DNA of 10,366 bases from PVC group bacterium. GTDB lineage: Bacteria > Verrucomicrobiota > Kiritimatiellia > SS1-B-03-39 > UBA6053. Both the position numbers and the translations under genes were made by a program. This document shows, piece by piece, positions 5,391 to 10,366 of the stretch. The stretch's first letter is position 1. Each line of letters begins with the position of its first letter. The stretch is from NCBI GenBank assembly GCA_003565035.1, contig PXDP01000165.1:1-10366 (forward strand), given 5' to 3'. Below the pieces are notes generated by a model. The model did no database searches. It was not told the origin of the DNA and saw only the letters and a list, made by a program, of their open reading frames with translations.

Positions 5391-6995
5391 ATGATTTCCG
5401 CTGTAAACCTCACCATGCGCTATGGTGAAAAAATACTTTTCGAAAACGTCAGTGTCAAATTCCGTGAAGGCAACCGCTACGGCCTCATCGGCGCCAACGG
5501 CTCCGGCAAGTCCACCTTTATGAAGATTCTCACCGGTCAGCTCGAACCCTCCTCCGGCGAGGTCGCTCTCGACAGCGGCTGCACCATGGGCTATCTGCGC
5601 CAGGACCATACCCCCTTCGATCATCAGAGCGTCATGGACACGGTATACCAGGGCAACGAAAAGCTCTGGAAACTCCATTTGGAACGCGAGCACCTCTACA
5701 CCGCCGCCGAACTCACCCCCGAGGAAGAGGAGCGCGTCGGCCACATCGAGGAGGACTTCGGCGAAGCCGGCGGCTACACCATGGAAACCGATGCCGCCAA
5801 ACTGCTCGTCGGTCTCGGCATTCCCGAAGACAAGCACGAAGGCGGCATGGACAACCTCGCCGCCGGCCTCAAGCTCCGCGTGCTCCTCGCCCGCGTGCTC
5901 TTTGGCGCCCCGGATGTGCTCCTCCTCGACGAACCCACCAACCATCTCGATATGACCAGCCGTGACTGGCTCGAAACCTTCCTCCAGCAATACGTCGGCA
6001 CCGTCATCGTTATTTCGCACGACCGCTATTTCCTCAACGCTGTCTCCACCCACATTGCCGACCTGGACTATCAGGAAATCCGCATGTTCACCGGCAATTA
6101 CGATGACTTCATGACCACCAATGCCATGCTCATGGAGAAACGGCAGCGCGAAAATGCCTCCAAAGAGAAGCGCATTCAGGAACTGCAAAGCTTCATCAAC
6201 CGCTTCGCCGCCAACGCCAGTAAAGCCAAACAGGCCACCTCGCGTCAGAAAGAACTCGGCAAAATCGAGATCGACAAAATGAAGCCCTCCTCCCGCGTGT
6301 CCCCCTACATGCGCTTCGAACCGGCCAACCGACTCGGCGACAAAGTGCTGGAGACCGAAAGCATCTCCAAAGCCTACGAATACTCCCTCTTCACCGACTT
6401 CAGTGCCCTCATCGGCCCCGAAGACAAAATCGCCATCATCGGCGACAACGGCGTCGGCAAAACCACCCTCCTGCGCATGCTTTGCGGAGAACTGTCCCCC
6501 GACAGCGGCCGCATTGATCGCGGCGAAACCGTTGAACTCGGCATCTTCCCGCAGGAACCCATGACCGTTCTTCAGGAAGGCATTTCCGCCATCGACTGGC
6601 TTGCGCGCTTCTGCAGCGACGAACAGCAAAAAGAAACAGAACTCCGCTCCGCCATGGGCCGGATGCTCTTCCGCGGCGATGCCGTCTTCAAACCCTGCGA
6701 AGTCCTCAGCGGAGGCGAGAAAGCCCGGCTCATTCTTGCCTCCCTGATGATGCAGCAAAGCAACGTGCTCGCCCTGGACGAACCGACGAACCATCTCGAC
6801 CTCGAAAGCATCGAATCCCTCAACTACGCCCTCAGCCTCTACGAAAACACCGTCATTTTCGTCAGCCACGACCGCGAATTCATCCGCAGTCTCGCCAACC
6901 GAATCTTTGAGATCCGCGACGGAGTCATCACCGACTACCCCGGCACCCTCGAAGAATTCGAAGCCTGGAAAGCCAAACAGGCCAAAAAAGGATAA
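5391..6995 (+). CDS. ybiT: ABC-F ATPase, YbiT type
   Basis: A soluble ABC protein with two nucleotide-binding domains and no membrane segments. ABC-F proteins act on the ribosome E site and modulate translation. The start MISAVNLTMRYGEKILFENV and overall pattern match E. coli YbiT (about 530 residues; 534 here). Domain 1 has Walker A GANGSGKST (34-42), a degenerate signature LAAG (156-159) where LSGG is usual, Walker B LLLDE (177-181) and switch H210. The linker (about 225-305) holds the basic SKAKQATSRQKELGKIE segment expected to contact tRNA. Domain 2 has GDNGVGKTT (351-359), a full LSGGE (439-443), LALDE (460-464) and H493. The degenerate first signature also occurs in E. coli YbiT, so it is a family trait. 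The ATG at 5391 fits the family start; in-frame codons back to 5322 are not family-like. Probably monocistronic. Confidence 0.95.
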   Translation: MISAVNLTMRYGEKILFENVSVKFREGNRYGLIGANGSGKSTFMKILTGQLEPSSGEVALDSGCTMGYLRQDHTPFDHQSVMDTVYQGNEKLWKLHLEREHLYTAAELTPEEEERVGHIEEDFGEAGGYTMETDAAKLLVGLGIPEDKHEGGMDNLAAGLKLRVLLARVLFGAPDVLLLDEPTNHLDMTSRDWLETFLQQYVGTVIVISHDRYFLNAVSTHIADLDYQEIRMFTGNYDDFMTTNAMLMEKRQRENASKEKRIQELQSFINRFAANASKAKQATSRQKELGKIEIDKMKPSSRVSPYMRFEPANRLGDKVLETESISKAYEYSLFTDFSALIGPEDKIAIIGDNGVGKTTLLRMLCGELSPDSGRIDRGETVELGIFPQEPMTVLQEGISAIDWLARFCSDEQQKETELRSAMGRMLFRGDAVFKPCEVLSGGEKARLILASLMMQQSNVLALDEPTNHLDLESIESLNYALSLYENTVIFVSHDREFIRSLANRIFEIRDGVITDYPGTLEEFEAWKAKQAKKG

Positions 6996-7011
6996 GAGCC
7001 GCCCGAAAGGC

Positions 7012-7044
7012 ATGACAAAAACCCTTTTATGTTGTATATTGTCA
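7012..7044 (+). promoter_or_regulatory. Promoter and operator-like repeat of hicB-like gene
   Basis: ATGACA (7012-7017), 17 bases, then TATATT (7035-7040) make a good sigma70-type promoter. The predicted transcription start falls at about 7047, the A of the ATG. TGACAA (7013-7018) and TTGTCA (7039-7044) form an inverted repeat covering both boxes, so a bound repressor could block the promoter. HicB-family antitoxins commonly autoregulate. Confidence 0.6.
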
Positions 7045-7046
7045 CT

Positions 7047-7238
7047 ATGAAGCCAAAATACACATATTGGAAAGAACCGGACGGGTTTTACCTCGGATAC
7101 CTCAACCAGTACCCGGACCATTGGACGCAGGGTGAAACACTTGAGGATCTCAGAGAACATTTGCGGGATCTGCACCAAACCTTTTCTCTTCAGGAAATCC
7201 CGGGGATCCGGAAAGAAGAAGAGCTGGAGCTCGTTTGA
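7047..7238 (+). CDS. HicB-like antitoxin, orphan (63 aa)
   Basis: Short HicB-family protein, the antitoxin type that blocks HicA RNA-cleaving toxins. The pattern MKPKYTYWKEPDGFYLGYLN, then YPDHWTQGETLEDLREHLRDL and IPGIRKEEELELV, matches the compact HicB form: a partial RNase H-like beta-beta-beta-alpha fold with the TQGxTLEDL signature. It lacks the extra C-terminal DNA-binding domain of longer HicB proteins, as is usual for this form. The ATG at 7047 is chosen because the promoter places transcription start there; an upstream in-frame ATG at 7029 lies within the promoter. No HicA follows: 11 bases after the stop there is a strong hairpin, then an unrelated gene. It is therefore a solitary antitoxin, either a relic or acting on a toxin elsewhere. 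Confidence 0.8.
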   Translation: MKPKYTYWKEPDGFYLGYLNQYPDHWTQGETLEDLREHLRDLHQTFSLQEIPGIRKEEELELV

Positions 7239-7249
7239 AACGATTAGCC

Positions 7250-7273
7250 AGAAAGATTCTTCGGGATCTTTCT
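7250..7273 (+). terminator. Hairpin with cUUCGg tetraloop after hicB-like gene
   Basis: AGAAAGATTC (7250-7259) pairs with GGATCTTTCT (7264-7273) over ten pairs, one of them a T-G wobble, closing a TTCG loop with a C-G pair. C(UUCG)G is an exceptionally stable RNA tetraloop often seen in bacterial terminators. The downstream bases (AACTCTTC) are only moderately T-rich, so termination may be partial. It begins 11 bases after the hicB stop and ends 21 bases before the next ATG. Confidence 0.55.
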
Positions 7274-7294
7274 AACTCTTCAGGTCAGTGAAAG

Positions 7295-7876
7295 ATGCCG
7301 GAATCATCGGCCAGTATAGCCTTCAAAAAAAATCAGCTACCCCCACCCTCAAACCGCAGAGCTGTGCTTCGCCGGCACATGCGGGACCTGGAGGAGAAAG
7401 GCTGGAGCTGTGCGGCCTGCACCGGTGTCTGCTGCACCTTTGTCGCGAATTCTATGCGCATCACCCCCGTGGAGGCCCGGGATTTGCGCCGCTGGCTGGA
7501 GTCCGAGGGGCGATGGACTCCGGAGCTGATCGCATCGCTCCGGGACTGCGTCACCCGCTTCCGGCTGGATCAGGATGCCGGCGACGGCCGCCGATCCCTC
7601 CGCAAAACCTACACCTGCCCCTTTTACACAAACAGCCGCCTGGGATGCTCGATTCATCCCGATCACAAACCCTACGGATGCCTCGCTTTCAATGCCCGCC
7701 GCCCCGGCATCACCGACGGCGGCACCTGCGCCTCCGCCCAGGACCTTCTGCAGCAGCGCGAAGCCCTTTTCCCTGAAGAAAACGCCCTCAACCACGCCCT
7801 CGCCCCCGATCCCTCCCCGCGCCCCATTCCCCTGGCCCTGCTCACCTGGTGTCCCGGGCCCGAAACCGGGCCATAA
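7295..7876 (+). CDS. YkgJ-family cysteine-cluster protein (193 aa)
   Basis: Cytoplasmic protein of the YkgJ type (putative zinc- or iron-chelating domain, sometimes described as Fe-S binding). Cysteines fall in the family pattern: C39, C42, C46, C47 (CAACTGVCC), C108 (TCPFY), C118 (GCSIHP), C129 (PYGCLAFN) and C145 (GGTC), with extra C84 and C186. The GCSIHPDHKPYGCLAF segment is the clearest family mark. The N-terminal 30 residues are basic and likely flexible. The exact biochemical role of the family is unsettled; metal binding is expected. An AGG lies ten bases before the ATG. It follows the hairpin after the hicB-like gene and precedes the rplS promoter, so it may rely on read-through or an unseen promoter. 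Confidence 0.88.
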   Translation: MPESSASIAFKKNQLPPPSNRRAVLRRHMRDLEEKGWSCAACTGVCCTFVANSMRITPVEARDLRRWLESEGRWTPELIASLRDCVTRFRLDQDAGDGRRSLRKTYTCPFYTNSRLGCSIHPDHKPYGCLAFNARRPGITDGGTCASAQDLLQQREALFPEENALNHALAPDPSPRPIPLALLTWCPGPETGP

Positions 7877-7899
7877 CGCTCAAAAAACAAAACACATCG

Positions 7900-7916
7900 A
7901 GTGAAAGCTTTTCACT
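7900..7916. promoter_or_regulatory. Palindrome abutting the rplS -35 box
   Basis: AGTGAAA (7900-7906) and TTTCACT (7910-7916) form a perfect 7-bp inverted repeat around GCT, and its last base is the first base of the rplS -35 box. It is not followed by a T-run, so it is unlikely to be a terminator for the upstream gene. An operator or activator site is the better reading. An A-rich stretch just upstream (about 7880-7893) could act as an UP element. Confidence 0.45.
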
Positions 7917-7943
7917 TGACCCCTTTCGCTGTCGCGGTATAAA
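7916..7943 (+). promoter_or_regulatory. Promoter of rplS-rnhB
   Basis: TTGACC (7916-7921), a 16-base spacer and TATAAA (7938-7943) form the best sigma70-type promoter in the window. The predicted start near 7950 gives a leader of about 47 nt before the GTG of rplS. Confidence 0.8.
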
Positions 7944-7966
7944 GCGCGACCCATTTTCATCCCCAG

Positions 7967-7990
7967 CTCAACAAGAGGCTCAATAAGAGG
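7967..7990 (+). repeat. Tandem duplicated Shine-Dalgarno unit in the rplS leader
   Basis: CTCAACAAGAGG (7967-7978) is followed directly by CTCAATAAGAGG (7979-7990), a 12-base tandem repeat with one mismatch. Each copy holds AAGAGG. The second copy sits six bases before the GTG and is the functional ribosome-binding site; the first is 18 bases away. Confidence 0.8.
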
Positions 7991-7996
7991 TACCCT

Positions 7997-8329
7997 GTGA
8001 ATATTCTTGATAAAATTGATTTAGAAAACCGTAAAAGCGAATTCCCCGAATTTGAAGTCGGCGACGCCGTCAAAGTGCATGTGCGTATTCGCGAAGGCAA
8101 CAACGTGCGTACCCAGGTGTACGCCGGCACGGTCATTGCCCGCGACGGCCATGGCAGCACCGAGACCTTCACCGTCCGCCGCATTTCCTACGGCGAAGGC
8201 GTTGAGCGTGTCTTCCCTGTTCATGCCCCCGTAGTCGAAAAAATCGAAGTCGAACGCAAAGGCAATGTCCGCCGCGCCAAACTGTACTATGCCCGCAAGC
8301 TCAAAGGCAAAAAAGCCAAAATCACCTGA
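7997..8329 (+). CDS. rplS: Large ribosomal subunit protein bL19
   Basis: Ribosomal protein bL19, located at the 30S-50S interface of the ribosome. The 110-residue length is typical (about 115). Family marks are the N-terminal helix (ILDKIDLENRKSEFPEFEVGD), KVHVRIREGNNVRTQVYAGTVIAR (about 27-50), FTVRRISYGEGVERVFPVHAP and the basic C-terminus RRAKLYYARKLKGKKAKI. The start is GTG, six bases after AAGAGG. In many bacteria rplS follows rpsP, rimM and trmD; here it has its own promoter after an unrelated gene, so that operon is broken up or located elsewhere. The downstream rnhB, a common partner, begins inside its last codons. Confidence 0.97.
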   Translation: MNILDKIDLENRKSEFPEFEVGDAVKVHVRIREGNNVRTQVYAGTVIARDGHGSTETFTVRRISYGEGVERVFPVHAPVVEKIEVERKGNVRRAKLYYARKLKGKKAKIT

Positions 8330-8981
8330 GCCCGTTCCCCCCGGAACCGCCAGCAGGCTGGCCGTCGAACACGCCGCTCTTCTCCAGAGCGGCGTTTCGC
8401 GTCTTGCCGGAGTCGATGAAGCCGGCCGCGGACCCCTCGCCGGCCCCGTCGTCGCCGCAGCGGCCCTGTTTCCTGCGGACCTCCTGCACCATCCGCCCCC
8501 GGCCCTGCTGGAGCTGAACGACTCCAAAGCACTCTCCCCGGCCAAACGCGAAGCCCTCTTCGAACTTCTCGGCACCACCCCCGGTCTGCAAAGTGCCGTC
8601 TCCGTGGTCGAACCCCTCGAAATCGACCGCCTCAACATCCTCCGCGCCACCCACCTCGCCATGGCCCGTGCGCTGGCAGCCCTGCCCGACCTCCCGGACC
8701 TCGCCCTGATCGACGGACTTCCCGTTCCAGGCCTCCCCTGTCCCTCCCAAAACGAGATCAAAGGTGATGCCCGCTGCCTCACCATCGCCGCCGCCAGCAT
8801 CCTCGCCAAAGTCACCCGCGACCGGATTATGGTCGCACTGGACCGCAAGTACCCCCAATACGGCTTCGCCCGCCACAAAGGCTACGGCACCCGGGCCCAC
8901 CTCGAGGCCCTCAACGAACACGGCCCCTGCCCCGCCCACCGCCAAAGCTTCGCCCCCGTCAGACAATTGCGGCTGTTCTAG
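8289..8981 (+). CDS. rnhB: Ribonuclease HII
   Basis: Cleaves the RNA strand of RNA-DNA hybrids and removes misincorporated ribonucleotides from DNA. With the ATG at 8289 it has 230 residues. Catalytic residues are D43 and E44 (GVDEAGRGPLAGPVVAAA), D142 (LIDG) and D178 (KVTRDRIM). NDSKALS, IKGDA, ASILAKVTRD, RHKGYGTRAH and GPCPAHRQSFAP are all present. The start is uncertain: no ATG, GTG or TTG lies in frame between 8292 and the GVDEAGRG motif, so it must begin inside rplS (ATG 8289, overlap 41 nt; or ATG 8265, overlap 65 nt) or use a non-standard CTG. The shared stretch encodes a lysine/proline-rich N-terminal extension (PASSKAKKPKSPEPVPP) atypical of RNase HII. Translation is presumably coupled to rplS. 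Confidence 0.95.
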   Translation: MPASSKAKKPKSPEPVPPGTASRLAVEHAALLQSGVSRLAGVDEAGRGPLAGPVVAAAALFPADLLHHPPPALLELNDSKALSPAKREALFELLGTTPGLQSAVSVVEPLEIDRLNILRATHLAMARALAALPDLPDLALIDGLPVPGLPCPSQNEIKGDARCLTIAAASILAKVTRDRIMVALDRKYPQYGFARHKGYGTRAHLEALNEHGPCPAHRQSFAPVRQLRLF

Positions 8982-9111
8982 GGGGAACGTCAAGAGCCTC
9001 AGGGCATTCACCTTGGGTGAGGACCTTTTCCTCTGAAACCCGCTCGCTGAAGCTTCGCTCTTGACTATCCGCGTAAACGCGGGACTCGGGCCCTCTCCAC
9101 CGCAATCAGCC

Positions 9112-9311
9112 ATCCGTACCCCCTCTTCATCCGTTGGTTCTTTCCTCTTCCCATCCGTTGTCCGGCAGAGCTATCCGTTGGTTCTTCCCCTCCCCCATTC
9201 GCGGGTCGGCTCTGCCATTCGCGGGTTCATCCCTCCCTTCCCTCCCCCATTCGCGGGCTCATCCTTCCCCCGCCCCCATCCGTCTTCATACGTCTTCATC
9301 CGTTTATCCGT
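9112..9311. repeat. Degenerate array of ATCCGT and CATTCGCGGG repeats
   Basis: ATCCGT occurs at 9112, 9129, 9153, 9173, 9278, 9298 and 9306, with a variant ATACGT at 9288. ATCCGTTGGTTCTT is exact at 9129-9142 and 9173-9186. CCATTCGCGGG is exact at 9195-9205, 9215-9225 and 9247-9257. A ten-base tandem run covers 9277-9306 (CATCCGTCTT, CATACGTCTT, CATCCGTTTA). Spacers are C/T-rich. The units resemble the ATCCGTGGTTC-type intergenic repeats I recall from environmental bacterial genomes. Confidence 0.75.
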
Positions 9312-9347
9312 GGTTTGACATTGCGGAACCTTCTCTCCCGGTTTAAT
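9306..9347 (+). promoter_or_regulatory. Possible promoter of rarA at the end of the repeat array
   Basis: ATCCGTG (9306-9312), two bases, then TTGACATT (9315-9322) repeats the arrangement upstream of ybiT. TTGACA is a consensus -35 box. The only -10-like sequence is TTTAAT at 9342-9347, with a long spacer of 21 bases, so the call is tentative. If used, transcription would start almost at the ATG at 9356, which has no Shine-Dalgarno. Confidence 0.4.
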
Positions 9348-9355
9348 CATCCACC

Positions 9356-10366
9356 ATGGACCTTTTCCCCGACCATCCCGACGCCGCCCGCAAACGTCCG
9401 CTGGCCGCCCGCATGCGCCCCGAATCGCTGGACGAAATTGCCGGCCAGACCCATATCCTCGGCGAAGGCAAACTCCTCCGCCGCGCCATCGAGGCCGACC
9501 GACTCGACAGCCTGATCCTCTACGGCCCCCCCGGCTGCGGCAAAACGTCCCTCGCCGAAGTCATCGCCCGCGTCACCCGGCGCCGCTTCACCCGCGCCAG
9601 CGGCATCCTCGGCAATGTGGCCGAACTCCGCAAAATCCTCGAACCCGCCCGCGAACTCCGCCTCCGCGCCGGCCAGGAAACCGTCCTCTTTATCGACGAA
9701 ATTCACCGCTTCAACAAATCCCAGCAGGACATCCTCCTCCCCTACGTCGAAGAAGGCGACGTCACCCTCATCGGCGCCACCACCCACAACCCCTTCTTTT
9801 TCATCAACTCCCCCCTGGTCTCCCGCTCCCGCGTTTTTCAACTCGAACCCGTCCCCCCCGAAGCCATCCAGGCGCTCCTCCGCCGCGCCCTCACCGATCC
9901 GCGAGGCCTCGCTTCCCTGCCCTGCGAGGTCACCGACGACGCCCTCGCCCACCTCGCCGCCGTCTGCGAAGGCGATGCCCGCAAAGCCCTCAACGCCCTG
10001 GAAATCGCCGTCCTCACCACCCCGCCCGATCCCGACAGCGGCAGTATCCGCGTCAGCCGCGCTGAAGCCGAGGAGAGCATTCAAAAGAAAGCCGTCGTCT
10101 ACGACAAAGACGAAGACGAGCACTACGACACCATTTCCGCCTTCATCAAAAGCGTCCGCGGGTCCGACCCCGACGCCGCCATCTACTGGCTCGCCAAAAT
10201 GCTCGTCGCCGGCGAAGATCCCCGTTTCATCGCCCGCCGCCTCGTCATCCTCGCCAGCGAGGACATCGGCAACGCCGACCCGCGCGGCCTCTCCATCGCC
10301 GTCGCCGCCGTGCAGGCCGTCGAATTCATCGGCATGCCCGAAGCCAAGCTCACCCTCTCCCAGGCC
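9356..10366 (+). CDS. rarA: Replication-associated recombination protein A, partial
   Basis: AAA+ ATPase of the RarA/MgsA family (related to WRNIP1 and clamp-loader subunits), which acts at stalled replication forks with SSB and recombination proteins. The frame is open from ATG 9356 to the window edge (337 codons); the C-terminus is cut off. Visible are Walker A GPPGCGKT (57-64), Walker B LFIDEIHRFNKSQQD (111-125), sensor 1 GATTHNP (140-146), the arginine finger in SRSRVF (156-161) and sensor 2 GDARKALN (206-213). Further on are the family-specific HYDTISAFIKSVRGSDPDAAIYWLAKML and RRLVILASEDIGNADPR segments. The variant ASGILGNVAELRK stands where many RarA proteins have a serine/valine-rich SAVxxG loop. 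No Shine-Dalgarno precedes the ATG. Confidence 0.96.
   Translation, partial: MDLFPDHPDAARKRPLAARMRPESLDEIAGQTHILGEGKLLRRAIEADRLDSLILYGPPGCGKTSLAEVIARVTRRRFTRASGILGNVAELRKILEPARELRLRAGQETVLFIDEIHRFNKSQQDILLPYVEEGDVTLIGATTHNPFFFINSPLVSRSRVFQLEPVPPEAIQALLRRALTDPRGLASLPCEVTDDALAHLAAVCEGDARKALNALEIAVLTTPPDPDSGSIRVSRAEAEESIQKKAVVYDKDEDEHYDTISAFIKSVRGSDPDAAIYWLAKMLVAGEDPRFIARRLVILASEDIGNADPRGLSIAVAAVQAVEFIGMPEAKLTLSQA

Larger units (their letters stand above)
8982..9355. other. Intergenic region with short repeats, no gene
   Basis: No gene is supported in these 374 bases. The left part has small mutually exclusive hairpins (TCACC/GGTGA at 9008-9020, GAGGA/TCCTC at 9019-9033), which may end rnhB transcription but lack a T-run. 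It also has CCGCG/CGCGG around TAAA (9069-9082) and GAAGCTTC at 9049-9056. The right part, from about 9100, is C/T-rich and built of short direct repeats, listed separately. Confidence 0.6.

Noticed and set aside
5545..5870. Degenerate first signature motif (LAAG) in ybiT as a sign of an inactive ATPase
   Set aside because: E. coli YbiT also lacks LSGG in the first domain, so this is a family property, not decay.
5370..7178. 602-codon open frame on the minus strand opposite ybiT
   Set aside because: Same codon-bias shadow effect. The translation is low-complexity and the + strand carries every ABC-F motif.
7235..7291. 18-codon frame starting TTG in the hicB stop, as a possible hicA remnant
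   Set aside because: It mimics the TTGA overlap of the other pair and starts with KR like HicA, but the rest does not match HicA. The frame runs straight through the cUUCGg hairpin, which explains the sequence better.
9112..9311. CRISPR array
   Set aside because: The repeat units are too short (6-14 bases), unevenly spaced and of mixed types, and no cas gene is present.

Overview
This window is bacterial chromosome, mostly GC-rich coding sequence on the + strand. Gene content and several PVC-style families (a stand-alone STN/secretin-N-like secreted protein, a PolX with a PHP domain, a WGTGDLV-type membrane-anchored hypothetical protein) suggest the PVC superphylum, perhaps Verrucomicrobiota or Kiritimatiellota. 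That placement is inference from gene flavour; no phylogeny could be run. Most genes lack a clear Shine-Dalgarno sequence. The exceptions are rplS and the minus-strand gene at 378-851, both GTG starts six bases after AAGAGG or AGAGG.

Layout. Positions 24-967 form an AT-richer segment bracketed by two direct 47-bp copies (46/47 identical) of a hairpin-forming repeat. Inside it lie a minus-strand membrane-anchored hypothetical gene and a possible 48-residue membrane ORF four bases behind it. Positions 1033-3991 form a compact + strand cluster: a small secreted STN-like protein, polX (gap-filling DNA polymerase with PHP exonuclease domain), and an SMP-30/gluconolactonase-family protein overlapping polX by 7 nt. 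A helical hypothetical protein follows at 4027-4473.

Positions 4523-5223 hold a type II toxin-antitoxin pair: a ribbon-helix-helix (DUF6364-like) antitoxin and a PIN-domain toxin with a TTG start inside the antitoxin stop. A perfect 8-bp inverted repeat lies directly before the antitoxin ATG. Next come ybiT (ABC-F ATPase), an orphan HicB-like antitoxin whose promoter also predicts a leaderless mRNA, a hairpin with a cUUCGg loop, and a YkgJ-type cysteine-cluster protein.

Positions 7900-8981 hold a well-defined promoter, then rplS (bL19) and rnhB (RNase HII), which overlap. A 374-bp intergenic region of CT-rich, repeat-laden DNA precedes rarA, a replication-fork AAA+ ATPase that runs off the right edge.

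Functionally this is a housekeeping region (translation: rplS, ybiT; genome maintenance: polX, rnhB, rarA) with small accessory insertions (two toxin-antitoxin-type loci and the repeat-bracketed segment). I see no convincing new multigene system. The most interesting signals are small: the apparently leaderless antitoxin promoters, the duplicated Shine-Dalgarno unit and operator-like palindrome at rplS, the cUUCGg hairpin, and a repeat-associated promoter module shared by ybiT and rarA.
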